Both the position numbers and the translations under genes were made by a program. From positions 72,795-136,794 of the forward strand of contig NZ_LTAQ01000045.1 in the NCBI RefSeq assembly GCF_001590835.1: a stretch of 64,000 bases of DNA. Reading direction: 5' to 3'. The stretch is from Bacillus gaemokensis. GTDB taxonomy: Bacteria; Bacillota; Bacilli; Bacillales; Bacillaceae_G. How positions within the stretch are numbered: the stretch's first letter is position 1; every line of letters begins with the position of its first letter. Below the pieces are notes generated by a model. The model did no database searches. It saw only the letters and a list, made by a program, of their open reading frames with translations, and was not told the origin of the DNA. Shown piece after piece: positions 47,611 through 57,444 of the stretch.

Positions 47611-48570
47611 CTAATTATTATTTAAAATTACTTTTTTGTCAAATCTTTTATTCGCTTTTTTGGAAACAATTTCTACTAAACAATCAATAAATGAGTCTTG
47701 TGCATTTGGCATAACCGGTCTGAAATAGAGTGCACCTAGTTCATCTGTCACAACTTTACATTCATAATCATTGTCATACAGCACTTCTAAATGTTCCGCT
47801 ACAAAGCCAACTGGACAATACACAAACGAGTTATAACCGTACTTTTCATATAAGTCTTTTGTTAAATCTTGTACATCTGGTCCAATCCATGGATCTTGTG
47901 TATTTCCAGCACTTTGCCAACCAATTGTATAATTTTGAATACCAGCTGCATCAGCAATTAAATCGGCTGTATGCCGGAGTTGCTCCACATAAGGATCTCC
48001 AGCAGCAATGATTTTTTCCGGTAAACTGTGCGCAGAAAAAATTACAACAGCCTTCTCCCCGTCTGTAATTCTAGTAAACGTTTCTCTTATTTGGTTCGCC
48101 CAATACGCAATAAATTTCGGCTCATCGTACCACTGTTCAATCGGTTCAATAATAGGGCCGTTTATTTTCTCTGAAACACTTATTGCACGCTCATTATATG
48201 CTTTGATACTGAAAGTAGAATAATGAGGTGCTAGCACAATACTAATCGCTTCCTCAATACCATCCTGTTTCATTTCTGAGACCGCATCTTCAATAAAAGG
48301 AGCAATATGTTTTAAACCTAAATAACAAACGAATTCATATTCCGAGAAACGTCTATTTAGTTCATCCGTTAATTTATTAGCTTGCTCCTTTGTAATCTTT
48401 GCAAGTGGTGAAATACCACCAATCGCTTTATAGCGTCCTACTAAATCATCAAGCGCTTCTTGAGATGGCTTACGTCCGTGACGGATATGTGTATAATATG
48501 CCTCTACATCCTCTAGTGACTCTGGCGTTCCATACGCCATCACAAGTAAACCCATTTTCTTCTTTATCAT
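47611..48570 (-). CDS. hemH: Ferrochelatase / coproporphyrin ferrochelatase
   Basis: A 319-residue HemH protein inserting iron into the porphyrin (coproporphyrin III in Firmicutes). It has the signature [14 protein letters not shown] (His about residue 183) and the Glu-containing [10 protein letters not shown] (about 265). The ATG has GAGGTG upstream. The 41-bp spacing to the katA start region and shared direction suggest partly joint control; PerR- and Fur-like sites lie upstream. Confidence 0.95.
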   Translation of the reverse strand: MIKKKMGLLVMAYGTPESLEDVEAYYTHIRHGRKPSQEALDDLVGRYKAIGGISPLAKITKEQANKLTDELNRRFSEYEFVCYLGLKHIAPFIEDAVSEMKQDGIEEAISIVLAPHYSTFSIKAYNERAISVSEKINGPIIEPIEQWYDEPKFIAYWANQIRETFTRITDGEKAVVIFSAHSLPEKIIAAGDPYVEQLRHTADLIADAAGIQNYTIGWQSAGNTQDPWIGPDVQDLTKDLYEKYGYNSFVYCPVGFVAEHLEVLYDNDYECKVVTDELGALYFRPVMPNAQDSFIDCLVEIVSKKANKRFDKKVILNNN

Positions 48571-48595
48571 TTATATAACACCTCAATTTCAACAA

Positions 48596-48610
48596 TGAGA
48601 ATCTTTTTCA
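48596..48610 (-). promoter_or_regulatory. Fur-like box upstream of hemH
   Basis: TGAGAATCTTTTTCA matches the 7-1-7 Fur motif TGATAATNATTATCA at 11 of 14 defined positions. It sits 26 bp before the hemH start. Confidence 0.45.
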
Positions 48611-48654
48611 AGAACGTTTGTTTCCAATTATAACAAGCAATAATTAATACGTCA

Positions 48655-48669
48655 AAATAATAATTATAA
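48655..48669 (-). promoter_or_regulatory. PerR-like box upstream of hemH
   Basis: AAATAATAATTATAA (plus strand) matches TTATAATNATTATAA at 12 of 14 defined positions. Confidence 0.5.
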
Positions 48670-48892
48670 ATAAGTATTATTTATAATATGATTTTGAATT
48701 TTATTTGACAATTTATTTAATATTATTTGTTATATTCTGGTTTACTTCTATTGTGGAACTTCACACCATCTTAAAAAATTCTCAATATTCCAGTTATTAT
48801 TCCTCAAAATTTGCACTTTACTATTTAACTTAGAAAAGTAAACGGGAACCCGTTGAATTCTAAATTAAAAGAACATATGAGGAGGATTTGAA

Positions 48893-49174
48893 ATGAAGCA
48901 GCCTTTTATGAAAAAAGCAGTACTGATTTCTACACTTACAATGAGTACAATCCTATCCACAACAATTCCATTTAACGTATTAGCAGAATCACCCACTCCA
49001 GCAATACAAACACAGCAAGAAAACCTTTCTAGTGAGGAAATTATGAAACTATCATTTGAAGAAAATTTAAATGATACAATTCATGCAAAAGCTTTAAAAT
49101 CTGGACGCGTTGTTTTAACTGCATCAACGGAAGATGGAAAATATAATCAATATGTGTATATTCAAGTGAAATAA
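48893..49174 (+). CDS. Small secreted protein, unknown
   Basis: A 93-residue protein with a clear Sec signal peptide (MKQPFMKKAVLISTLTMSTI, cleavage likely after NVLA-ES). A mature part of about 60 residues ends VVLTASTEDGKYNQYVYIQVK. GAGGAGG precedes the ATG. There are no cysteines and no membrane anchor. I do not recognise the family. It is monocistronic with a strong terminator, divergent from hemH. Confidence 0.75.
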   Translation: MKQPFMKKAVLISTLTMSTILSTTIPFNVLAESPTPAIQTQQENLSSEEIMKLSFEENLNDTIHAKALKSGRVVLTASTEDGKYNQYVYIQVK

Positions 49175-49179
49175 TAATA

Positions 49180-49214
49180 AAAAAGAGGCTCACAATAATC
49201 TGTGAGCCTCTTTT
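49180..49214. terminator. Convergent terminator
   Basis: AAAAGAGGCTCACA and TGTGAGCCTCTTTT form a strong stem between the secreted-protein gene and asnO. Confidence 0.9.
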
Positions 49215-49216
49215 CA

Positions 49217-51064
49217 TTATTCTTTAATATTCACTCCATATTCCTTAAACCAAACGTGAATTTGTGCCAAATGTGCTAAAAGCTGAGGTCCCGTCATTAA
49301 CTGCCCAAACCATGGTGTCTGAAATGCACTTCCTCCTGACTGAATCAGCCCTTGTAGTTGTTCTTTATCAAATAACTCATGCAAAATAGAATTTTTATCC
49401 GTTAACAAATCTTGAAGCCATACAGTTACAGCTTTCGTATAATGCGGATTATGCGTTTTCGGATACGGACTTTTCTTTCTATATAATATATCATTCGGCA
49501 ATATCCCTTCTAACGCCTTACGTAATAAACCTTTTTCGCGGTTTTCATACATTTTCATTTCCCAAGGAATATTCCATGCATATTCGACAAGACGATGATC
49601 TGCAAATGGAACGCGCACTTCTAGGCTCGCTCCCATACTCATACGATCTTTTCTGTCTAATAATGTTGTCATAAACCAAACCATATTTAAATAAAAGAGT
49701 TGTCTTCTTTTCGCCTCAATTACACTTTCCCCTTCTAAAACGGGCACTTCCTGTATCGACTCTTCATATCGCTGTTGTACATAATCTTGCAGTTTTAATT
49801 TATTTCGCCACTCTGCTTTTAGAAGTTGTTCACGTGCCTCTGTGGAACGCATCCACGGAAATGCGCTTGATTGTAAATCATCTTCCCGATAAAACCACGG
49901 ATATCCGCCAAAAATTTCATCGGCACATTCCCCAGACAAACCAACGACAAAATCTTGTTTAATTTCACGGCAAAACCATAATAATGACGAGTCGATATCT
50001 GCCATACCCGGTAAATCACGAACGAGTACTGCTTCCGTTAAATACTCTGCTAACCTCTCATTTGAAATGACATGGCGATGATGAATCGTACCAAATGTTT
50101 CTGTCATTAAATGAATAAACGGCGCATCTGAGTTTGGCTGGAAAGCGTTCGCTTTAAAATATTTCTCATTATCTTCATAATCAATCGAATACGTGTGTAA
50201 CTTTCCTTTTCCTTCTCTCTCGTATGCCTTTGCTGCAATTGCGGTAATGGCACTCGAGTCTACCCCGCCTGACAAAAATGTACATAGCGGTACATCCGAA
50301 ACTAATTGTCTGGTAATTGCATCCTGTAATAAAAAGCGAGTATGTTCTACCGTTTCTTCAAATGAATGTTCATGTTTTTTACTTTCCACATTCCAATATC
50401 TCCATATACATAAACCATTTTTTGAAAACGTAAGAGCATGCCCTGGTCTAAGCTCTTTAATACCAGCATATATACCATGCCCAGGCGTTCGAGACGGTCC
50501 TAATCCGAATATTTCTGATAGCCCTTCTGTCGTTACTTCTGTCTTTACATCTGGATGCGCTAAAATCGCTTTTAACTCTGAACCAAATAAAAACCTTCCA
50601 CTATCATATTTATAAAATAATGGCTTTACTCCTAACCGATCTCTTGCAATGAATACTTGTTCTTTTTTCTCATCCCATACAGCAAACGCATATATCCCAT
50701 TTAAATGATCCACACACTCCTCTTTCCACTCTATATATGATGCCAATAATACTTCAGTATCAGAATGCCCTTTAAACGTATATCCTCTTCTTAATAATTC
50801 TTTACGAATATCTTCTGTGTTATATAGCTCCCCGTTATAACAAATCGCATAACTCGTTTCTTCTTTTAAACAAGTCATCGGCTGCTTTCCACCTTCAGGA
50901 TCCACAACAATTAACCTCTTATGCCCGAATGCAACGTTTCCTTTAATCCAAACATTGTTATCATCTGGTCCCCGTTTTGCTAACGTTTCCGCCATCTTCG
51001 TAATTACGTCTCTTTCACTTTCTAATGAGCGCTTATAATCAACCCATCCTGTAATCCCGCACAT
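49217..51064 (-). CDS. asnO: Asparagine synthetase (glutamine-hydrolysing), AsnO type
   Basis: A 615-residue class B enzyme making Asn from Asp, Gln and ATP. The N-terminal glutaminase has nucleophile Cys2 (MCGITGWVDY), and the synthetase domain carries the PP-loop LSGGVDSSAI (about residue 265). I chose ATG at 51062-51064 so that Cys2 is exposed; AAGGATG is upstream. The neighbours DUF2777 and yisL match the B. subtilis asnO (yisO) locus, whose gene is sporulation-linked; hence the symbol. Confidence 0.93.
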   Translation of the reverse strand: MCGITGWVDYKRSLESERDVITKMAETLAKRGPDDNNVWIKGNVAFGHKRLIVVDPEGGKQPMTCLKEETSYAICYNGELYNTEDIRKELLRRGYTFKGHSDTEVLLASYIEWKEECVDHLNGIYAFAVWDEKKEQVFIARDRLGVKPLFYKYDSGRFLFGSELKAILAHPDVKTEVTTEGLSEIFGLGPSRTPGHGIYAGIKELRPGHALTFSKNGLCIWRYWNVESKKHEHSFEETVEHTRFLLQDAITRQLVSDVPLCTFLSGGVDSSAITAIAAKAYEREGKGKLHTYSIDYEDNEKYFKANAFQPNSDAPFIHLMTETFGTIHHRHVISNERLAEYLTEAVLVRDLPGMADIDSSLLWFCREIKQDFVVGLSGECADEIFGGYPWFYREDDLQSSAFPWMRSTEAREQLLKAEWRNKLKLQDYVQQRYEESIQEVPVLEGESVIEAKRRQLFYLNMVWFMTTLLDRKDRMSMGASLEVRVPFADHRLVEYAWNIPWEMKMYENREKGLLRKALEGILPNDILYRKKSPYPKTHNPHYTKAVTVWLQDLLTDKNSILHELFDKEQLQGLIQSGGSAFQTPWFGQLMTGPQLLAHLAQIHVWFKEYGVNIKE

Positions 51065-51337
51065 ATGAATCATCCTTCCTCATCTTATATCCGTATAGAA
51101 CGTGCAGTAGTCCCCACTCAAAGCCCCCTAATAAGAAAAAGGCAGAATGCGGATACACAAAAACCAAATTGACGATAACTAACTATCCACATAAGATATC
51201 CCCACCAGATAGCAGTTTCACTGTATGAAGCGTGTTTTTATTGTATGCCCAACTTTCTTTAGGTGTTCCATAGTTATAAAGAACGTCTGAACTGTCTATA
51301 ACAGGAATAACTACTTCTACAAAAGGAGAAATCACGA

Positions 51338-51886
51338 ATGAAACAGCGCAAACATATTTTGTATAATCAACCACGCGCTCATACAATTGGTAACGTGGAA
51401 TATATAAACGATGAATGGATATTCTTTGATGATGAAAATGATGAAGCATTTTTGTTAGAAGATATTATTGAAGATGGTTTTGAGGTTTTATATAACAACA
51501 ATTGGCTGCCAGCACGTTTCTATGAACAAAACATATTACAAGTTGCAAATGAACACCATCCTTTGCAAAACGGCGAGATGATACGAATTCGTAAAAAATT
51601 ACTTCTCAGTTATTATGAATGGTTAGAGGAACTACCTGATTCTGCTTTTTCTTTATTAACAGAAACACTACAATCACTTAATTACTCTCTATATGATTGC
51701 ATGTATTGTCATAATTTCTTATCGTTTCAACCGAAAGAACAAGCTTGCGAAGGGGTAAACCTCCTCTTATTTGATAATGAAGAAATGATTTGTTCTTTGC
51801 ATCACCATTATGTTCGATTTTCTACTTGTAATAAAAATATATTTAAGTTTACAAAAACGAATGGCGAAGAATTACACATTCAGTAA
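51338..51886 (+). CDS. DUF2777 family protein (YisN-like)
   Basis: A 182-residue acidic, soluble protein (MKQRKHILYNQPRAHTIGNV) of the DUF2777 family. It contains two Cys pairs, CMYC (about residues 128-131) and later single Cys, but no recognised catalytic motif. AAAGGAG precedes the ATG. It is divergent from asnO, as yisN is from asnO in B. subtilis. The function is unknown. Confidence 0.82.
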   Translation: MKQRKHILYNQPRAHTIGNVEYINDEWIFFDDENDEAFLLEDIIEDGFEVLYNNNWLPARFYEQNILQVANEHHPLQNGEMIRIRKKLLLSYYEWLEELPDSAFSLLTETLQSLNYSLYDCMYCHNFLSFQPKEQACEGVNLLLFDNEEMICSLHHHYVRFSTCNKNIFKFTKTNGEELHIQ

Positions 51887-51894
51887 AATTAAAA

Positions 51895-51937
51895 AACCAC
51901 CTTATTTTCTCATATTAGAGAAATAAGGTGGTTTTTC
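51895..51937. terminator. Convergent terminator DUF2777 / yisL
   Basis: AAAAACCACCTTATTTCT-type arms (51895 and 51917 onward) form a 15-bp stem with A and T tails. Confidence 0.85.
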
Positions 51938-51942
51938 CTTGA

Positions 51943-52311
51943 CTAAAATAGGTCAAATCCGATTGGTAATCGTAATCCAAGATATAATACAACGATAAGC
52001 GCGATAATAAATTGACCCCAGAATGCCCCTGTTTTCTTGTTCTTACTTGTTTTTACAAGAATCATTTCCATTGCAGCAATAACCCAAACGCCAACTAACA
52101 TTTTTAGGCCATACCACATGTGAATATTCCCTGTCGCTGTTTTCATAATGCTTTGATACAGTAAGAAGCCTGTTACAATAATGATGATATACACAAGACG
52201 AAGCCCCATATGTATGCCTTTACCTTTTCTTCCAGCTGTATACATAGAATACGCTACGAAGAATAAAATAAGTCCCAATGCCCACGCTGTAATATGCAGA
52301 TGTGTTGTCAT
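51943..52311 (-). CDS. yisL: YisL, DUF1516 membrane protein
   Basis: A 122-residue protein with four hydrophobic helices ([19 protein letters not shown] first) matching YisL/UPF0344. I chose ATG at 52309-52311, preceded by GAGGAGGTAGGGG. The function is unknown. It is divergent from rocD. Confidence 0.88.
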   Translation of the reverse strand: MTTHLHITAWALGLILFFVAYSMYTAGRKGKGIHMGLRLVYIIIIVTGFLLYQSIMKTATGNIHMWYGLKMLVGVWVIAAMEMILVKTSKNKKTGAFWGQFIIALIVVLYLGLRLPIGFDLF

Positions 52312-52461
52312 GGTACCCCTACCTCCTCTTTTCACACTTTTTCACTTTATATGATACCATGTTCATTTCTTTTTTAGGAAATGTTTCGCTTTTTCTAACT
52401 TAAATGATATAATATTTAGAGTATTTACAAACTTCTTGTAATAACAAAAGGGGGAACAATC

Positions 52462-53652
52462 ATGATTCAAACAAAAGATATTATCGAACTAACAGACACA
52501 TACGGTGCTAATAACTACCATCCGCTACCAATCGTAATTTCTAAAGCGGAAGGTGTTTGGGTAGAAGATCCTGAAGGAAATCGTTATATGGACTTACTTA
52601 GTGCATATTCTGCGGTAAACCAAGGACATCGTCATCCAAAAATTATTGATGCTTTAATTGAGCAAGCAAATCGTGTTACGTTAACTTCTCGCGCCTTCCA
52701 TAGCGATCAATTAGGTCCTTGGTACGAAAAAGTAGCGAAATTAACACATAAAGATATGGTACTTCCAATGAACACAGGTGCGGAAGCTGTTGAAACCGCT
52801 ATCAAAACGGCACGCCGCTGGGCATATGATGTGAAAAAAGTTGAAGAAAATAGAGCTGAAATTATCGTTTGTGAAGATAACTTCCACGGCCGTACAATGG
52901 GCGCTGTTTCTATGTCTTCCAATGAAGAATACAAACGCGGCTTCGGTCCAATGCTTCCTGGCATTGTTGTCATTCCTTACGGTGATTTAGAAGCATTAAA
53001 AGCTGCCATTACACCAAATACAGCAGCATTTATTTTAGAACCAATTCAAGGTGAAGCAGGCATTAACATTCCACCAGCTGGATTCCTACAAGAAGCACAT
53101 AATATATGTAAAAAAGAAAATGTGTTATTTGTAGCCGATGAAATCCAAACTGGCCTAGGCCGTACTGGTAAATTATTTGCGTGTGATTGGGATAACGTAA
53201 TTCCTGATATGTACATACTTGGTAAAGCATTAGGCGGCGGTGTATTCCCGATCTCTTGCGTAGCAGCAAACCGCGATATTTTAGGCGTATTTGAGCCAGG
53301 TTCCCACGGTTCTACATTTGGTGGCAACCCACTTGCATGTGCTGTTTCTATCGCTGCTCTTGATGTATTACTAGATGAAAAATTAACAGAACGTTCTCTT
53401 CAATTAGGAGAAAAATTAGTAGGACAATTAAAAGAAATTGATAATCCAATGATTACAGAAATCCGTGGTAAAGGATTATTTATCGGTATCGAATTAAACG
53501 AATCAGCTCGTCCTTACTGTGAAAAACTAAAAGAAGAAGGCTTATTATGTAAGGAAACGCATGAAAATGTAATTCGTATTGCACCACCACTTATTATTTC
53601 TGAAGAAGATTTAGAGTGGGCATTCCAAAAAATTAAAGCGGTATTATCTTAA
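52462..53652 (+). CDS. rocD: Ornithine aminotransferase
   Basis: A 396-residue class III PLP transaminase. It converts ornithine and 2-oxoglutarate into glutamate semialdehyde in arginine breakdown. It has the PLP motif [18 protein letters not shown] (about residues 223-240) and Lys in [12 protein letters not shown] (about 254). AAAGGGGGAA precedes the ATG. It is monocistronic, not in a rocDEF cluster. Length and motifs are normal. Confidence 0.94.
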   Translation: MIQTKDIIELTDTYGANNYHPLPIVISKAEGVWVEDPEGNRYMDLLSAYSAVNQGHRHPKIIDALIEQANRVTLTSRAFHSDQLGPWYEKVAKLTHKDMVLPMNTGAEAVETAIKTARRWAYDVKKVEENRAEIIVCEDNFHGRTMGAVSMSSNEEYKRGFGPMLPGIVVIPYGDLEALKAAITPNTAAFILEPIQGEAGINIPPAGFLQEAHNICKKENVLFVADEIQTGLGRTGKLFACDWDNVIPDMYILGKALGGGVFPISCVAANRDILGVFEPGSHGSTFGGNPLACAVSIAALDVLLDEKLTERSLQLGEKLVGQLKEIDNPMITEIRGKGLFIGIELNESARPYCEKLKEEGLLCKETHENVIRIAPPLIISEEDLEWAFQKIKAVLS

Positions 53653-53653
53653 T

Positions 53654-53692
53654 AAAAACAAGCTGCCTTTTAAAAGGCAGCTTGTTTTTATT
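53654..53692. terminator. Convergent terminator rocD / HXXEE gene
   Basis: AAAACAAGCTGCCTTTT and AAAAGGCAGCTTGTTTT form a perfect stem. Confidence 0.9.
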
Positions 53693-54191
53693 AAACGATT
53701 ACTTTTGCTAAAAATAATACACCAAAGATAATTGGAAATAACAGCACTACACCTAATAAACAGGAAATCACAACATGCTTCATCTTCCACCAACCTCTTA
53801 CAATCCCTTTCCGAAATAAAAATAATGAAAAAGGAATAATCAATATCAGCGATGTTATGAATCCTGGAACGTATCTCCCTGTCAAAATTGCCCCACCAAT
53901 ATGGAACCATCCATTCATGAAAATCATTGCTTGTATAATAAGTAGCATACTGAGGGTAAATCTCTTTCTAAACATAAAATGAGCGCATACAAATAAAAAA
54001 ACAATCATGGTTAATAGGCATAATGCAACGAAAAAATATTGTCTCTGCATCACATTCTCTTCCATTTGAATCAGTTGTATATATCTCATTTCTGAAAAGA
54101 AATAATATTCCTCCGCGTTATGAACTGCAAATAAAATAGGGATGAACCACACGTACCAACTACTATTTGACTGTATTTCGAAGCGTTCCAA
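53691..54191 (-). CDS. HXXEE-domain membrane protein
   Basis: A 166-residue protein with five hydrophobic spans and the diagnostic HNAEE (residues 24-28) of the HXXEE family; further His in NGWFHIGGAI fits. Biochemistry is unknown. The best start is TTG at 54191, so it overlaps the yisK end by 29 bp and is probably translated by coupling. Confidence 0.75.
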   Translation of the reverse strand: MERFEIQSNSSWYVWFIPILFAVHNAEEYYFFSEMRYIQLIQMEENVMQRQYFFVALCLLTMIVFLFVCAHFMFRKRFTLSMLLIIQAMIFMNGWFHIGGAILTGRYVPGFITSLILIIPFSLFLFRKGIVRGWWKMKHVVISCLLGVVLLFPIIFGVLFLAKVIV

Positions 54192-55062
54192 TATGTTCTA
54201 CCGTTACCATCACTTCATCACCAGCATGGAGAAACTTTGGCGGTATAAACCCTTTTCCAACTCCAGCTGGTGTTCCAGTTGCAATAATATCCCCAGGCTC
54301 TAACGTCATCCCTTTACTTACGATAGAAATAATATCTTCTATAGAAAACATCATATTTGCAGTATTTGAAGTTTGTCGTACTTCTCCATTCACCATTGTC
54401 TCAACATTCAATTTATTAGGTGTTTCGATAGACGCTTTGTGTACTAAGTACGGGCCCATTGGACAAAATGTGTCGAAACTTTTTCCTAAGAAAAATTGTT
54501 TATGCTTTCTTTGAATATCCCGAGCAGTTATATCATTTATAATCGTATAACCAAAAACGTGGTCAATCGCCTTATCTTTTGTGATTTGTTTCCCACGTCT
54601 TCCAATCACAATTGCTAGTTCCCCTTCATAATCTAATTCATTCGTTGCATGCGGATGACTGTTAATTTTCTCTCCATCCCCAACAACCGTTGTTGGCGCT
54701 TTTGTGAAAATCATAATATCTTTCGGAACGGATTCCTCCCCGCCCATTTCTATCGCGTGGTCACGGTAATTTTTTCCGACACAAAGAATGTTCTTTCTTG
54801 GCCTTGGAATCGGCGCCAATATTTTGACTTCTGTTAATGAATAATACGCTGTTGTTTCATTCTCTTTTGCCCATTTTACAATTTCAGTTACTTTTTCAAT
54901 AAAGGCATTTCCTTGCTCGATACATTCTAGCATTGTAATAGGAATTGTAATCTTTTCACCTTTTTGCCGCTGTGCTTCTCTTACATGCAGTACCGTTTGC
55001 TCATATTCATTTACAACACCAACAAACACTTTTTCCTCTCTCTTTACCGTAACAAACCGCAT
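54163..55062 (-). CDS. yisK: Fumarylacetoacetate-hydrolase-fold protein YisK
   Basis: A 299-residue FAH-family protein. It has the conserved KNYRDHAIEMG (about residues 98-108), metal ligands in NELDYEGELAIVIG (about 138-151), and TGTPAGVG near the end. B. subtilis YisK is reported as an oxaloacetate decarboxylase linked to cell-wall shape proteins; the same role here is inferred. I chose ATG at 55060-55062 (MRFVTVK), with GATGGAGAG upstream; an in-frame GTG three codons earlier is less well placed. Confidence 0.88.
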   Translation of the reverse strand: MRFVTVKREEKVFVGVVNEYEQTVLHVREAQRQKGEKITIPITMLECIEQGNAFIEKVTEIVKWAKENETTAYYSLTEVKILAPIPRPRKNILCVGKNYRDHAIEMGGEESVPKDIMIFTKAPTTVVGDGEKINSHPHATNELDYEGELAIVIGRRGKQITKDKAIDHVFGYTIINDITARDIQRKHKQFFLGKSFDTFCPMGPYLVHKASIETPNKLNVETMVNGEVRQTSNTANMMFSIEDIISIVSKGMTLEPGDIIATGTPAGVGKGFIPPKFLHAGDEVMVTVEHIGTLRNTVK

Positions 55063-55306
55063 TCTTTCCACTCTCCATCCTAAAACTCATACAATGTAAT
55101 TGTATTCGCATTGCCTGGCAAAAAACCTGCTAGCACACTTTAATTTTTACAATATTCTTTTCTTTGTGCATTTGTTCCGATTTCATTTCGGAATAAAATG
55201 TAGAATTTTTACTTTTTTTATCGAATGCATTTCTTTTTTATGGAATTTTTGTATAATATGTACTACGCATATACTTAAAATTTATTATAGAGATGGAGCC
55301 GATTCT

Positions 55307-55486
55307 ATGTTTGAGCAAGCGATTGAAAAAAAACGTGAAAAAATGATATATTTTGCTGAACGCTATGGAATAACCTCTCAAAAAACAGTAAGTTGCAGCC
55401 AAGAACTGGACAGGCTCTTAAATGTTGTTTGGCTTATGAAAGTTGACTTTATCCCTCCCCATACTATAGACGAACACACACAATAA
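55307..55486 (+). CDS. Spo0E-like sporulation phosphatase (YisI-type)
   Basis: A 59-residue protein with the Spo0E signature SQELDRLLN (residues 31-39) and an upstream helix (IEKKREKMIYFAERYGITS). These proteins dephosphorylate Spo0A~P and so delay sporulation. ATG at 55307 follows AGATGGAGCC. The longer upstream frame has no ribosome site. It sits just before gerP, as yisI does in B. subtilis. Confidence 0.88.
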   Translation: MFEQAIEKKREKMIYFAERYGITSQKTVSCSQELDRLLNVVWLMKVDFIPPHTIDEHTQ

Positions 55487-55506
55487 AGTGTGTGTCTTTT
55501 ATTGAA
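55474..55506 (+). terminator. Terminator after the Spo0E-like gene
   Basis: ACACACA and TGTGTGT form a hairpin followed by CTTTTATT. Confidence 0.6.
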
Positions 55507-55512
55507 AAAAGA

Positions 55513-55541
55513 CACATTTTAGTAAAAACACCCATACAATA
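55513..55541 (+). promoter_or_regulatory. Sigma-K promoter of gerP operon
   Basis: CACA (-35, 55513-55516), a 16-bp spacer and CATACAATA (-10, 55533-55541) match the sigma-K form mACm-N16-CATANNNTA. gerP is known to be a mother-cell, sigma-K-controlled operon. Confidence 0.75.
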
Positions 55542-55668
55542 AGTAATAGAAGAATCATCTATATTCCTAAGCCCTACTGATAGGAGTTTCACGTTTACCC
55601 AACATATATTTTGATTTTTTATCGTTAATAAAAATTCAAAAAAACTTTATTCATGAAAGGTGTTTGCT

Positions 55669-55890
55669 ATGCCAGCAATGGTTGGACATATCCATATCGT
55701 TAATATTGGATCAAGTGGTATTTTTCATATTGGAGATGTGTTTGCAATTAGACCGATTAGCTATTCACGTGCGTTTGCAGGAGCTGGTTCTTTTAACGTT
55801 GGTGAAAATGTTTCTGTATATAATTATCAAAATTCAACAACTGTTAATGATTCAGATGTAATTGATCAAGCGATAGTCGGTTCTACCTAA
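55669..55890 (+). CDS. gerPA: Spore germination protein GerPA
   Basis: A 73-residue small protein (MPAMVGHIHIVNIGSSGIFH) with GerPA/PF-type repeats (NVGENVSVYNYQNSTTVNDSDVIDQ). GerP proteins lie in the inner coat and let small germinants reach their receptors. I chose ATG at 55669, with AAAGGTG upstream. It is the first gene of a six-gene operon and is similar in plan to GerPF at the end. Confidence 0.92.
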   Translation: MPAMVGHIHIVNIGSSGIFHIGDVFAIRPISYSRAFAGAGSFNVGENVSVYNYQNSTTVNDSDVIDQAIVGST

Positions 55891-55913
55891 AAGGTCAAGG
55901 AGGCGATTAGAAA

Positions 55914-56117
55914 GTGAACTTTTATGTAAATCAAAGTATTATAATTAACAAAATAGAAATAGGAAGCATTACAACCTCTTCTGTTTTTCAAATTGGAACA
56001 GCAGGAAGTATTAAAGCACTCTCTAGATTTTCAAATACCGGTGGATTTACAGAACCCCTTCGTCCTCTTGCCGCAAAAGGACAAATTATTTCTATTAAAC
56101 CAATGAGTTCTTCTTAG
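55914..56117 (+). CDS. gerPB: Spore germination protein GerPB
   Basis: A 67-residue protein starting at GTG 55914 with AAGGAGG upstream. The sequence MNFYVNQSIIINKIEIGSIT followed by VFQIGTAGSIKALSRFSNTGGF matches GerPB. It is needed for coat permeability. It sits 23 bp after gerPA. Confidence 0.92.
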   Translation: MNFYVNQSIIINKIEIGSITTSSVFQIGTAGSIKALSRFSNTGGFTEPLRPLAAKGQIISIKPMSSS

Positions 56118-56185
56118 GTCATATTTATCATAAACATATATAGCAGCAGTACACACCCTCCCTATCGAAAAGGAGGTTTCACACA

Positions 56186-56800
56186 TTGAATCAAGATATA
56201 TATACTTACTTATACCAATTCCAACAAGTTCTTCAAAAACAACAAGAGACAATCCATATTTTAGAAGAACAAGTACGTACGTTAACCGAAGAGCTTGCTA
56301 AACTAAAAAGCCGTCCCTCCTCTTCCATAGGAAAAGTCGAGTATAAATTTGATCAACTAAAAGTAGAAAACCTAAATGGAACTTTAAATATCGGCTTAAA
56401 TCCATTTGCAAAAAAAGGACAACAGATTGAAGATTTCGAAGTAGATACAGAAACGTTAAAAGTAAATCCAGAGACACAAACAAATCCCGATTTTTATCAA
56501 GGCATTATTCAAGAAATGCACTGTTATTTAGACGAGGAAGCTTATAACCGAATTCTTCATTTCGAAAGAGCAGAGCGAACACCACTTGATGATATGTATC
56601 GGCAAATGATGATTGATGACATAAAAAAGCAAATGGAACATCGACTTCCTTATTATTTGTCACAAGTACAACCATACGAAGACATTACATCCGATCCACA
56701 ATATTTGCACGATGTAATTATTCAAGCAATGAAACAAGATATCGATAAAGCATTCCTTTCTTTTATCCAGCACATACCAAACAACTTCCGAAAGGAGTAA
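56186..56800 (+). CDS. gerPC: Spore germination protein GerPC
   Basis: A 204-residue protein, the largest of the GerP set. Residues 1-45 form a coiled coil (YQFQQVLQKQQETIHILEEQ and on), followed by a beta-rich middle and an acidic helical C-terminus. It starts at TTG 56186, with AAAAGGAGG upstream. In Bacillus GerPC is needed for stability of other GerP proteins. Confidence 0.92.
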   Translation: MNQDIYTYLYQFQQVLQKQQETIHILEEQVRTLTEELAKLKSRPSSSIGKVEYKFDQLKVENLNGTLNIGLNPFAKKGQQIEDFEVDTETLKVNPETQTNPDFYQGIIQEMHCYLDEEAYNRILHFERAERTPLDDMYRQMMIDDIKKQMEHRLPYYLSQVQPYEDITSDPQYLHDVIIQAMKQDIDKAFLSFIQHIPNNFRKE

Positions 56801-56806
56801 GTACGT

Positions 56807-57001
56807 ATGAATGTGAGCGTTGTAAATCGTGAACTAAAAGTTGGACAGATTAAAATGAACGGGGTCTCTTCATCGGCACTATTTTTAATTGGTGATGCTA
56901 ATCTTCTCATTCTCTCCTCTATCCTAGATACACCTTTTGAATCTGTTACCGAAGGTCCATTTGTACCACTCGTAACCGATGTGCCCGTTACCCCGGGTTA
57001 A
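56807..57001 (+). CDS. gerPD: Spore germination protein GerPD
   Basis: A 64-residue protein (MNVSVVNRELKVGQIKMNGV, then LFLIGDANLLILSSILDTP) related to GerPB and GerPE by the core (F/L)xIGDA/G. AAAGGAG precedes ATG 56807; it begins 6 bp after gerPC. Confidence 0.92.
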   Translation: MNVSVVNRELKVGQIKMNGVSSSALFLIGDANLLILSSILDTPFESVTEGPFVPLVTDVPVTPG

Positions 57002-57015
57002 AAAGGAGATGCCGT

Positions 57016-57393
57016 ATGCTGCGTCATATCTCAGTTGTAAACAAAACTTCAATTATTTCTATGGGAATTAGTGGCGTATTTCAAATTGGTGATGCTAATC
57101 AAATGGAGCTAAAAAGCAGGGCGCTTGCTGTCCATCGAGAAATACCTTTTTATTTAAATGATGAGGGACGACTAGATGCTTTTGAAATCTTTACAGACGA
57201 ATACATCACAATTCCGACCCGGTCAACAAATGTGAAACTAAATATTATTAATGAATGTCCCTTTATTGAAGTGAATGATGTTACCTTGCGCACTCTATTA
57301 AATTCAGGTTGCTTTCAGATTGGATCAGTTGATTACGCCTTTAATAATTCACGTATTATGCAAATTCGCCAATATATTGATGAACCTTCCTAA
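57016..57393 (+). CDS. gerPE: Spore germination protein GerPE
   Basis: A 125-residue protein with two copies of a core like VFQIGDANQMEL (about residues 22-33) and CFQIGSVDYAF (about 98-108), suggesting internal duplication. AAAAGGAG precedes ATG 57016, 14 bp after gerPD. Confidence 0.92.
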   Translation: MLRHISVVNKTSIISMGISGVFQIGDANQMELKSRALAVHREIPFYLNDEGRLDAFEIFTDEYITIPTRSTNVKLNIINECPFIEVNDVTLRTLLNSGCFQIGSVDYAFNNSRIMQIRQYIDEPS

Positions 57394-57444
57394 AAATAAA
57401 TCATATAGTAATGATAAAGAAGACGAATAAAGTAGGTGAGTATC

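Noticed and set aside
51183-51449. Minus-strand open frame upstream of asnO
   Set aside because: It is antisense to the start of the DUF2777 gene and has no ribosome site or family.
56186-56800. gerPC coiled coil as a phage tail or toxin protein
   Set aside because: Its place between gerPB and gerPD, length and sequence fit GerPC.
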